NCBI GenBank assembly: GCA_965116355.1
Contig: OZ220679.1
Span: forward strand, 1,054,001 to 1,118,000
Origin: UBA1127 sp965116355
Lineage (GTDB): Bacteria; Chloroflexota; Dehalococcoidia; Lucifugimonadales; UBA1127
Length of the DNA stretch: 64,000 nucleotides
Reading direction: 5' to 3'
This document shows, one piece after another, positions 31,778 through 38,773 of this stretch. Made by a program: the position numbers and the translations under genes. The notes under the pieces are model-generated. The model searched no databases. It was not told where the DNA came from and saw nothing but the letters and a program-made list of their open reading frames with translations. Position 1 is the stretch's first letter. Every line of letters begins with the position of its first letter.

Positions 31778-32857
31778 ATGAGGACCATGACCTGGAAGGG
31801 GGCGCTGATCCTGCTCAGCCTCGCCATGACGCTGATGCTGGTAGTTGCGGCATGCGGCGACGATGAGGATGACGCGGCAGAGCCGGCGGCCGCTCCCGAG
31901 ACCACGACAGACGCGTCAGGCGACGCAATGGGCGACGCGATGATGGAGAAGCCGACGCTCATCTTCTCCGACCTGGACTGGGTCAGCGCTCAGATCCAGA
32001 ACGCCATCGCGCGGAAGATCCTTGAGGACGGCTACGGCTACGAGACCGACGCGGTGTTCGGCGGCACGGTGCCGCTCATGGAGGCCCTGACCCGCGGCGA
32101 CACCAACATCACCATGGAGATCTGGCTGCCCAACCAGCAGGAAGCCTTTGACGCAGCCATCGCCGAGGGCACGATCGAGGTCATTGGCAACAGCCTGGAG
32201 GACAACTGGCAGTCCGCCTTCATCATCCCCAACTACACGGCGGAAGCAAATCCCGGCCTCACGTCCGTGGAGGACCTGAAGAACCCGGAGTACATGGAAC
32301 TCTTCGTGACGCCGGACTCCAAGGGCAAGGCCCGCCTGATCACCTGCATTCCCGGCTGGGAGTGCGAGGGAATCAACCAGGCAAAGATAGAGAACTACGA
32401 TCTGACGGACTACGTGGAGCTGATCAACCCGGGGTCCGACACGGCGCTGGCCTCTGAAATCCGGTCTGCGTTTGAGCAGCAGGAAGACGTGCTCTTCTAC
32501 TACTGGGGGCCGACGGTGCTCTCGAATGATCTGAACACCATGTTCGGCGGCTACACAATCCTGGAAGAGGCGCCGCACACTGACGAGTGCTTCGCGTCCG
32601 ACTACACTTGCGCCTACCCAGTGGCAGAGGTCCTCGTCGTCATGCGGACGGACCTGATCGAGCAGGCGCCGGACGTGGTTGAGTTCTTCAAGAATTGGGA
32701 CTTCAACGCCGGCAACCAGCTGGCCGCTGAGGGCTACCTCAACGACTCCGGGGCCGACTACCCCGAGGTCGCCACATGGTTCCTCCAGAACACCGAGGAC
32801 TGGAAGAACTGGGTAACGTCCGATGCGCAGGCCAAGATTGAGGCGGCGATCGGGTAA
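31778..32857 (+). CDS. glycine betaine/proline-type substrate-binding lipoprotein 1
   Basis: A 359-residue extracytoplasmic receptor of the OpuAC/ProX type for the ABC fusion encoded 58 nt upstream. The signal peptide ends with lipobox V-V-A-A-C, so the mature protein is lipid-anchored, followed by an acidic, Ala/Thr-rich tether. The binding fold shows D-L-D-W near its start, G-D-T-N-I-T-M-E-I-W-L-P, and I-P-G-W-E-C-E; tryptophans of this kind form the quaternary-ammonium box in the family. ATG 31778 is chosen because it fits the signal peptide; an ATG at 31745 is possible. A strong terminator hairpin follows the gene. Confidence 0.92.
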   Translation: MRTMTWKGALILLSLAMTLMLVVAACGDDEDDAAEPAAAPETTTDASGDAMGDAMMEKPTLIFSDLDWVSAQIQNAIARKILEDGYGYETDAVFGGTVPLMEALTRGDTNITMEIWLPNQQEAFDAAIAEGTIEVIGNSLEDNWQSAFIIPNYTAEANPGLTSVEDLKNPEYMELFVTPDSKGKARLITCIPGWECEGINQAKIENYDLTDYVELINPGSDTALASEIRSAFEQQEDVLFYYWGPTVLSNDLNTMFGGYTILEEAPHTDECFASDYTCAYPVAEVLVVMRTDLIEQAPDVVEFFKNWDFNAGNQLAAEGYLNDSGADYPEVATWFLQNTEDWKNWVTSDAQAKIEAAIG

Positions 32858-32880
32858 CACAGTCTAACGATAATTGCATA

Positions 32881-32923
32881 GTGGCCCCGTCCTTCTGACG
32901 GAGGACGGGGCCACAGCTTTTAG
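32881..32923 (+). terminator. Rho-independent terminator after binding protein 1
   Basis: Perfect 13-bp stem: GTGGCCCCGTCCT (32881-32893) with AGGACGGGGCCAC (32902-32914), 8-nt loop, then AGCTTTT. It separates the two binding-protein genes. Confidence 0.8.
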
Positions 32924-32991
32924 AGCAAGGCGCATACGCCAACACACCACCTGAACGGGCCGAGCTCACGTGGAAGATAGGGGGTATCCAA

Positions 32992-34077
32992 ATGACAAGC
33001 CTACGCTGGACGAGAACACTGATTCTCCTAAGCCTCGCCATGGCGCTGCTGTTTGCGGTGGCGGCGTGCGACGGCGACGACGAGGAAGAAGCGGCGGCTG
33101 AGCCCGCGACAACGACCACAACCACTGAGCCGGCCGCGCCGGACACGTCGGGCGACGCGATGACAGAGAAGCCAACACTGGTTTTCTCCGACCTGGACTG
33201 GCCGAGCGCGCAGCTCCAGAACGCCATCGCTCGGCGGATCCTGGAGGACGGCTACGGGTACACCACGGAGGCCATCTTCGGCGGCACGGTGCCGATGATG
33301 GAGGCCCTCCGCCGCGGCGACACCAACATCACCATGGAGATCTGGCTGCCCAACCAGCAGGATGCCTTCGATGAGGCAATCTCCGCCGGCACGATCGAGG
33401 TCATCGGCAACAGCCTGGAGGACAACTGGCAGTCGGCGTTCGTGATCCCCAACTACACGGCGGAGGCCTACCCCAATCTGCGGTCCGTCGAGGACCTGAA
33501 GAACCCCGAGCACATGGAGATCTTTGTGACACCGGACTCCAAGGGGAAGGCGCGGTTGATCAACTGCATCCCCGGCTGGGAGTGCGAGGGCGTCAACCAG
33601 AAGAAGCTCGTAACCTACGGCCTCACCGACTACGTCGAGCTCGTGAACCCCGGTTCGGACTCGGCGCTGTCGGCGGAGATCCGGTCCGCCTTCGAGCAGC
33701 AGGAAGACGTGTTGTTCCACTACTGGGGCCCCACCGTGCTCGCGCACGACCTGCAGACGAAGCTGGGCGGCTACACGCTCCTGGAAGAGCCACCCTACAC
33801 CGACGCGTGCTGGGACGGCGACCAGGGCTGCGCCTACCCCACGGCGGAGGTGCTGATCGTGATCCGATCGGAGCTTGCCGGTCAGCAAGACCTGGTGGAC
33901 CTGCTGACGAAGTGGGACTTCAACGCGGGCAACCAGCTTGCGGTGGAGGGCTACATGAACGAATCCGGCTCTAACTTCGCCGCGTCGGCGGACTGGTTCC
34001 TCAAGAACACGGAGGAATGGAAGAACTGGGTAACGCCCGAGGCGCTGGCCAACATCGAGGCCGTGCTGGCGGGCTAG
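32992..34077 (+). CDS. glycine betaine/proline-type substrate-binding lipoprotein 2
   Basis: A 361-residue paralogue of the preceding receptor, with lipobox A-V-A-A-C and the same landmarks (D-L-D-W, G-D-T-N-I-T-M-E-I-W-L-P, I-P-G-W-E-C-E). The signal peptide, tether and C-terminal third differ most. It lies after a terminator, so it may be expressed at a different level from copy 1. With only one ABC fusion nearby, both receptors probably feed the same transporter, perhaps with different ligands. The start follows ATAGGGGG. A second strong hairpin follows the stop. Confidence 0.92.
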   Translation: MTSLRWTRTLILLSLAMALLFAVAACDGDDEEEAAAEPATTTTTTEPAAPDTSGDAMTEKPTLVFSDLDWPSAQLQNAIARRILEDGYGYTTEAIFGGTVPMMEALRRGDTNITMEIWLPNQQDAFDEAISAGTIEVIGNSLEDNWQSAFVIPNYTAEAYPNLRSVEDLKNPEHMEIFVTPDSKGKARLINCIPGWECEGVNQKKLVTYGLTDYVELVNPGSDSALSAEIRSAFEQQEDVLFHYWGPTVLAHDLQTKLGGYTLLEEPPYTDACWDGDQGCAYPTAEVLIVIRSELAGQQDLVDLLTKWDFNAGNQLAVEGYMNESGSNFAASADWFLKNTEEWKNWVTPEALANIEAVLAG

Positions 34078-34100
34078 CGGCAATCCTGGACGAGAACCAC

Positions 34101-34134
34101 ACGGCCCCGCCCTCTTGCAGAAGGGCGGGGCCGT
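34101..34134 (+). terminator. terminator-like hairpin after binding protein 2
   Basis: Perfect 13-bp stem: ACGGCCCCGCCCT (34101-34113) with AGGGCGGGGCCGT (34122-34134), 8-nt loop. The following ATACTTGT is only weakly T-rich. Confidence 0.65.
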
Positions 34135-34147
34135 ATACTTGTAGGCG

Positions 34148-35152
34148 ATGATGCACAGGATTCGAGTCCTGCTCATGTCTCTCTGCGCGATTTCCATCAC
34201 GCTGGCGCTCGCGTGCGGCGGCGAGGTGGAGCGCGTGGTCGTCGACGGGCTTGCGTCTCCGAGGGGGCTGACGGCGCTGGACGACGGGCGGCTGCTGCTG
34301 GCGGAGCTCGGCACGGGACGGCTGCTGCTGGTGGAGACGGACGGGGACACCACGGTGCACGCCGGCCTGCTGCCCAGGCTGGCCGACGGGCCGGAGGGCG
34401 CGCCGGCGGGCGTGTCGGCGGCCCTCATCGACGGCGGCGTCACGTACTTCATCGTCGGCGAGGCGCGCGCCAAGGGTTTTCGCGAGGTGTACGCGCTGCG
34501 GCCGGGCGACGCGCCGAGGGGCATCACGGGGCAGGACGTCATGGGCACGGAGCCGACGAAGCCGCTGCTGAACCCCTACGACCTGGCGCGGCTGCCCTCG
34601 GGCGACCTGCTGGTCAGCGACGCGGGCGCGAACGTGGTGTGGCGGGTGACGCTCGAGGGGGAGATCGTGCTGTACGCGGACCCGGGTCCCATCCCCTTCG
34701 ATCTGGGGACCGGTTCCGGGGAGGCGGAGCCCGTGCCGACGGGGATGACGACGGGGCCCGACGGGGCGGTGTACCTCGCCACGTTGACGGGCGCGCCGTT
34801 CCCCTCGGGCGGCGCGAGGGTCTTCCGGATGTTCGACGGGAACGGCGACGGGGACGCGCTGGACGCGGGCGAGACGACGCTGTACGCCACCGGGTTCACC
34901 ACGGCGACGGACGTGGCCTTCCTGCCCGGCGGGGCGATGCTGGTGACGGAGTACACCTCGGACATGCTCGCGGTCGCATCGAAGGGATATGGCCGGTCCA
35001 GCGAGCACCCCGGGCGGCTGCTGCTGGCGGAGCGCGGCGCGCGGACGGTGGTGGCCGAGGGGCTCATTGGGCCGACGTCGGTCGCCGTGCTCGACGGGGT
35101 GGCGTACGTGAGCGAGGAGTACGCGGGGCGGGTCGTCGCCATCGAGCCGTAG
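34148..35152 (+). CDS. ScyD/ScyE-like beta-propeller lipoprotein
   Basis: A 334-residue exported protein with a signal peptide ending in L-A-L-A-C-G-G, a lipobox. The rest is repeated beta-sheet blades (L-A-S-P-R-G-L-T-A-L-D-D-G-R, then L-P-S-G-D-L-L-V-S-D-A-G-A-N-V-V-W-R-V, and M-T-T-G-P-D-G-A-V-Y-L-A) as in NHL/ScyD-ScyE-like propellers. Such proteins bind ligands or partner proteins at the cell surface; no catalytic residues stand out. It begins right after the hairpin of the upstream gene with a weak ribosome binding site. Role unknown. Confidence 0.83.
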   Translation: MMHRIRVLLMSLCAISITLALACGGEVERVVVDGLASPRGLTALDDGRLLLAELGTGRLLLVETDGDTTVHAGLLPRLADGPEGAPAGVSAALIDGGVTYFIVGEARAKGFREVYALRPGDAPRGITGQDVMGTEPTKPLLNPYDLARLPSGDLLVSDAGANVVWRVTLEGEIVLYADPGPIPFDLGTGSGEAEPVPTGMTTGPDGAVYLATLTGAPFPSGGARVFRMFDGNGDGDALDAGETTLYATGFTTATDVAFLPGGAMLVTEYTSDMLAVASKGYGRSSEHPGRLLLAERGARTVVAEGLIGPTSVAVLDGVAYVSEEYAGRVVAIEP

Positions 35153-35224
35153 TATGATGGGGTCGCCGAGCGCACGCGCAGCCGAGTCGCGCGGTGCGCA
35201 AACACAACCGGGAAGGGAGAAGCC

Positions 35225-35536
35225 ATGATCGTCCTGATGGTGACCATCAACATCAAGCCGGAGCACAAGGAAGCCTTCATGGAGGAGATGATGGGCGACG
35301 CCATCGGCTCCAACCGCGACGAGCCGGGCTGCCTGCGCTTCGACGTGCTGCAGGACAACGACAATCCGAACCAGATCCACCTGTACGAGGTGTACACGGA
35401 CGAGGCGGCGCTGGAGGCGCACCGGCAGGCGCCCCACTACCTGAAGTGGCGCGACGCGGTCGCCGACTGGCGCGACGGGGACGCAATCCGTCGCGTGTGC
35501 ACCAACGTTTACCCGCCGGACGGCGAGTGGCGGTAG
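35225..35536 (+). CDS. antibiotic biosynthesis monooxygenase (ABM) family protein
   Basis: A 103-residue ferredoxin-like dimeric protein of the ABM family (LsrG/YgiN-like). Visible landmarks are the first strand V-T-I-N-I-K-P, E-P-G-C-L-R-F-D-V, the strand Q-I-H-L-Y-E-V-Y and the helix E-A-H-R-Q-A-P-H-Y. Members include cofactor-free quinol monooxygenases and other small enzymes. GGGAG precedes ATG 35225. It is convergent with the extradiol dioxygenase gene; a monooxygenase role in quinol chemistry would fit this neighbourhood, but it is inference. Confidence 0.85.
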   Translation: MIVLMVTINIKPEHKEAFMEEMMGDAIGSNRDEPGCLRFDVLQDNDNPNQIHLYEVYTDEAALEAHRQAPHYLKWRDAVADWRDGDAIRRVCTNVYPPDGEWR

Positions 35537-35537
35537 G

Positions 35538-35594
35538 GGCGCCAGGATAAGCTGGCGCCTCCGTTCACCCTTCGATTTCCCTCAGGGCGAACGG
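35538..35594. repeat. short hairpin followed by REP-like family A repeat
   Basis: GGCGCCAG (35538-35545) pairs with CTGGCGCC (35552-35559); the family A TTTCCCTCAGG variant spans 35569-35594. Both lie in the convergent gap after the ABM gene. Confidence 0.75.
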
Positions 35595-35603
35595 AAGTAC
35601 ACA

Positions 35604-35635
35604 AAGAGGGGACGGCCGTGTGGCCGTCCCCTCTT
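35604..35635. terminator. bidirectional terminator between convergent genes
   Basis: Perfect 14-bp stem AAGAGGGGACGGCC (35604-35617) with its complement (35622-35635) over loop GTGT. T-rich sequence follows on the leftward side (TTTGTGT) and CATTT on the rightward side. Confidence 0.75.
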
Positions 35636-35668
35636 CATTTCGGGTTAGAGCAGGGGGCTGGACCGGCG

Positions 35669-36721
35669 CTACTCCCAGATGCCGACCGCGCAGCCGCAGC
35701 CGGTGCCCGCGGGGGTGCGGTAGCCGGGCTCGTAGCAGATGGTCTCCATCTTGGTGTCGCCCATGGCGCCGGCGACGGCGACCCAGTTCAGGGTCTCCGT
35801 GGTAGCGGACTGCAGGCGCACGCGCGGGAGGCCGGTGAGGATCTCCGGGTCGGCCGCCTCGAGGCCCTTGATGGCGAGCCTGTCCAGCTCCTCGTCGACG
35901 ACGAAGTGGCTGAGGCCGCCGGTGCAGGCGAAGGCGACAGTCTTGTCGCTGTCCCACTCCTCGATGGCCTTGCGGACGGCGCGGCCGAGGGCGAAGGCGC
36001 GGCGCGGGCTGATCCAGTTGGGCGGGTAGCAGGTGTTGATGGAGATCGGCAGGATGGGCGGGGTCTTGCCGTCGAACCATCGGGCCACCGCAAAGCCGTA
36101 GGCGTGCGGGAGGCCGAAGGGCCGCGGCTGCGTGGTGCGCGAGTGGTCCAGGTACCATGTCGCGGGGCCGATTGTGCCGCCGTAGGACTCCTTGAGGTAC
36201 TTGGTGTGGGACACGTCAAAGTCCTGGTCCATCAAGGACTCGATGACGTAGAGGCCCAGGTCAGACGGCACGGGGTGGTCGTACTCGCGGGTGCCGTAGG
36301 CCATGGAGGACATCCTGCGGGCCTCGCTCATGTCGGGGGTGATGGTGCGGGGGAGGACCTTGATGGAGTCGCCCCAGTAGACGTTGATGGACGGCATGTT
36401 GTCGTCGAAGAAGAACTCGCTCTGGTCGTCGCCGAACATGACGACGATGTCCGGGTCCGTCTGGGAGAAGCGAGCCTTCAGGTCGTCGAGGCCCTTCTGT
36501 ATGTTTGCCACCCGGTCGGTGAAGGTCTCGACGTTCGCCAGCTCGGCGATGCCGGGGTCGGCGTCGGCAAGGAGCTCGTCATAGGTGACGCGCCTGCCGT
36601 TCGGGGGCTGGACCAACTCACGGTTGCGCAGGTCGTTCTGCGCGTGGACTGCCCATAGCTCGCCGGTGAGGCTCATCAGCGGGCTGTGGGACGAGGCAAA
36701 CCCTCCTACGATTTTGGCCAT
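35669..36721 (-). CDS. class III extradiol ring-cleavage dioxygenase, LigB-type
   Basis: A 350-residue protein of the LigB/protocatechuate 4,5-dioxygenase beta-subunit superfamily, which cleaves catechols next to the hydroxyls with Fe(II). H12 in S-S-H-S-P is the first metal ligand; further conserved elements are M-F-G-D-D-Q-S-E, S-I-N-T-C-Y-P and G-G-L-S-H-F, which carries the later active-site histidine. It is longer than the 280-300 residues of classical LigB. A separate LigA-like subunit is not seen. ATG 36721 follows GAGGAGG. A LysR regulator is encoded just upstream on the same strand, so the two probably form a unit. Confidence 0.87.
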   Translation of the reverse strand: MAKIVGGFASSHSPLMSLTGELWAVHAQNDLRNRELVQPPNGRRVTYDELLADADPGIAELANVETFTDRVANIQKGLDDLKARFSQTDPDIVVMFGDDQSEFFFDDNMPSINVYWGDSIKVLPRTITPDMSEARRMSSMAYGTREYDHPVPSDLGLYVIESLMDQDFDVSHTKYLKESYGGTIGPATWYLDHSRTTQPRPFGLPHAYGFAVARWFDGKTPPILPISINTCYPPNWISPRRAFALGRAVRKAIEEWDSDKTVAFACTGGLSHFVVDEELDRLAIKGLEAADPEILTGLPRVRLQSATTETLNWVAVAGAMGDTKMETICYEPGYRTPAGTGCGCAVGIWE

Positions 36722-36902
36722 GACAATCCTCCTCTTCTCCTGATGGCCGCTGTGTGGGGGAGGGTACTCCTGGGGTTATGAAAAGTCTATAGCCCGGCGG
36801 AAACCGGCGCGCCGGCGACGCTGAGATGCGAAATCTTGCGCGCAGCAGGGAAGGCGCGTCGGACAGGCCCTGCCGGCTCTCGCGGGTCGAGCGCCGGGTG
36901 CG

Positions 36903-37814
36903 TTACAGGCCGAAGGGGAAGTGGTTGAGGAACTCAGTGGAGAGCACTTCCTCATGCAGGAGGTCCGTCAGAAGCTTGCCGCTCTTCCACAGGGGCTTGC
37001 CGCGCAGGGTGACGATGCCGTACTCGCGGCCGGGAACGACGTCCTGCAGCGACACGACGTTCATGCGCCCCTCGTCCCACGGGTCGATGGTGAAGCGCGG
37101 GCCGAGGGTGATGCCGAGGCCGAGGCTGACGAAGGTCTTCACGCTCGTAACGCTGTCGAGGGTGAGCACTGACTTGAAGTAGACGCGGCCCCGGCGGTAG
37201 CGGTCGACGGAGTCCCGGTCGGACAGGAAGCCGCGGCGCCAACTGACGAAGGGCCATTGGGCGATCTTGTCCATCGAGAGGTCCTCCTCTTCGGAGAGAG
37301 GGTGACCCAGGGGCGTCAGCAGGGCCGAATTGGACGTGAAGAGCGGGTCAAAGGAGAAGTTGCGCGGAATGTTGCCCCTGGCCACCAGGCCGAAGTCGGC
37401 CTCGCCCTGCTCAACCATGGTCAGCACCGCGGGCTTGGTGCCCGAGAGGAGGTTGAGCGGGATGTTCGGATGCTGGAGGCCGGCGGACTGCACAAGGTAG
37501 GGGAGCACGTGGACGGTGAAGTCGTACGTCGAGGCGATGGTGACGGTGCTGTCCTCGACGAGGCCGGGGTCGTTGGGCGAGAGCTCCATGAGGTCCCGGA
37601 CGAGGGGAGACGCGCGCTTGGCAAACGCTGAGCCGAACTGTGTGAGCTGGATGGGGCGTTTCCCGCGGTAGACGAGGGACTCGCCCAACTCCGTCTCCAG
37701 GGAGGAGAGGTGTCGGCTCGCGGCGGGTTGGCTGATGCCGACATGCTCGGCGGCTTTGGACACGCTGCCCAACTCCGCGATGGCGCACAGGACTTGCAGC
37801 GACTTCAGGTCCAT
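36903..37814 (-). CDS. LysR-family transcriptional regulator
   Basis: A 303-residue LysR-type regulator. The N-terminal helix-turn-helix reads L-G-S-V-S-K-A-A-E-H-V-G-I-S-Q-P-A-A-S-R-H (about residues 16-36), followed by the linker helix and a two-lobed effector domain starting near residue 90. It lies 181 nt upstream of the LigB-type dioxygenase on the same strand and probably controls it, as LysR proteins often do in aromatic catabolism. Target, effector and sign of control are not shown by the sequence. Confidence 0.92.
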   Translation of the reverse strand: MDLKSLQVLCAIAELGSVSKAAEHVGISQPAASRHLSSLETELGESLVYRGKRPIQLTQFGSAFAKRASPLVRDLMELSPNDPGLVEDSTVTIASTYDFTVHVLPYLVQSAGLQHPNIPLNLLSGTKPAVLTMVEQGEADFGLVARGNIPRNFSFDPLFTSNSALLTPLGHPLSEEEDLSMDKIAQWPFVSWRRGFLSDRDSVDRYRRGRVYFKSVLTLDSVTSVKTFVSLGLGITLGPRFTIDPWDEGRMNVVSLQDVVPGREYGIVTLRGKPLWKSGKLLTDLLHEEVLSTEFLNHFPFGL

Positions 37815-37897
37815 TCACAGTCTCCAATGGCCCGGAGGATCCCCTCGGCGGGCGGGTTCGTCAGGTTATGTCATGCGACTCAATGCCTTCTGAGTCC

Positions 37898-37906
37898 ATT
37901 ATAGCA
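37898..37906 (-). promoter_or_regulatory. extended -10 promoter of the LysR gene
   Basis: Leftward TGCTATAAT: a perfect TATAAT (37898-37903) with the TG extension, in an A+T-rich stretch. No good -35 at standard spacing. Predicted leader about 77 nt. The rich supply of T-N11-A sequences around it would suit self-control by LysR. Confidence 0.6.
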
Positions 37907-37986
37907 GACAGTATATCAAAAGTGGATATGCATATATGGTACAGTATCCTTGACAAGGCGTTAATGCAGGATGAAACTGTATCAAC

Positions 37987-38072
37987 CCTCCTGAAGGCTG
38001 GGAGAGCAACCCTTCAGGAGGCCAACAAGCCCCCCTGGTATCAATCCCCCGGCTCCTACCGGGGGATTGATA
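37987..38072. terminator. two strong hairpins after the cupin gene
   Basis: First, CCTCCTGAAGG (37987-37997) with its complement (38011-38021). Second, a 14-bp stem TATCAATCCCCCGG (38039-38052) with its complement (38059-38072), 6-nt loop. In the leftward sense they lie just after the cupin stop codon at 38103, so the second is the likely terminator; neither has a long T-run. Confidence 0.6.
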
Positions 38073-38102
38073 ATTCTTCGGGGTTGCGGCGAGTCGAATG
38101 GG

Positions 38103-38447
38103 CTAACCCTGGTCCACGAGGCCGATTGTGGCCGTGACGCAGGGCTCGTCGCCGAGGGCGATGGTGGTGTGGCCCTTGCCGGTGGTGTCCTCGACGAGTC
38201 GGGCGTCGCCGGGGCCGAATACCTTGGTGGAGCCATCCTCGAAGCCGATCTGGAGCTGGCCGGAGAGGATGATGACGAACTGGCGCTGCGGGGCCGGGTG
38301 CCAGTCCTGCAGCACGCCCGGCGGCCTCACGCCGAAACGGATCTGCGTGACGTCGATGCCCTTCGTCCAGTCCGGCATGGCGTCGAGGTCGATCTCCTCC
38401 CACGCTGCCACGCCGTCGTCGCCGGTGTACATGCGGTAGGTGCCCAT
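38103..38447 (-). CDS. single-domain cupin protein
   Basis: A 114-residue cupin with D-W-H-P-A-P-Q-R-Q-F-V-I-I-L-S-G as the first metal motif (H50 and nearby residues; the second His of the usual pair is replaced by Gln) and a weak second motif P-G-D-A-R-L-V-E-D-T-T-G-K-G-H. The latter His is the third ligand candidate. With one ligand missing it may be a regulator or isomerase rather than a dioxygenase. ATG 38447 follows CGGAGGTAA. It lies between the LysR gene and the molybdenum hydroxylase gene on the same strand. Confidence 0.83.
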   Translation of the reverse strand: MGTYRMYTGDDGVAAWEEIDLDAMPDWTKGIDVTQIRFGVRPPGVLQDWHPAPQRQFVIILSGQLQIGFEDGSTKVFGPGDARLVEDTTGKGHTTIALGDEPCVTATIGLVDQG

Positions 38448-38773
38448 GTATGTTTACCTCCGGTTGTAATGTGTGCGGGCCGCCCGTGACGTCCCCTTCT
38501 CGTCCATTCCCCATTGTCCGGCTACGCTGGTCTCTGTCCTCTCTTCCCTTCCCTGCACCCCGTCAGGGAGCGGGGCAAGAAAAGAGAAACAAAACAATTC
38601 GTATCTGACAGTCCCTGGCCCAGCTACGAATTGTTTCGGGAACAATCCCCGGCTTAGCTAGGATTGTTTCGCAATCAATTCGAAAACAAAGCACAGCTTC
38701 GTAGCTGAAGCGGGAATTGTTTTCGCTTTTGCTCCCGGATCAAATCACGCGGCCGGCGTCGAGGCGGCGCGGC
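38448..38773. other. 326-nt intergenic region with three tandem stem-loops
   Basis: No gene seen. It is the leftward 3' region of the molybdenum hydroxylase large-subunit gene and the 5' region of the cupin gene. Hairpins: AAACAATTCGTA (38593-38604) with TACGAATTGTTT (38626-38637); AACAATCC (38642-38649) with GGATTGTT (38662-38669); CGAAAACAA (38682-38690) with TTGTTTTCG (38718-38726), enclosing GCTTC/GAAGC. All arms share an ACAA core. Confidence 0.6.
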
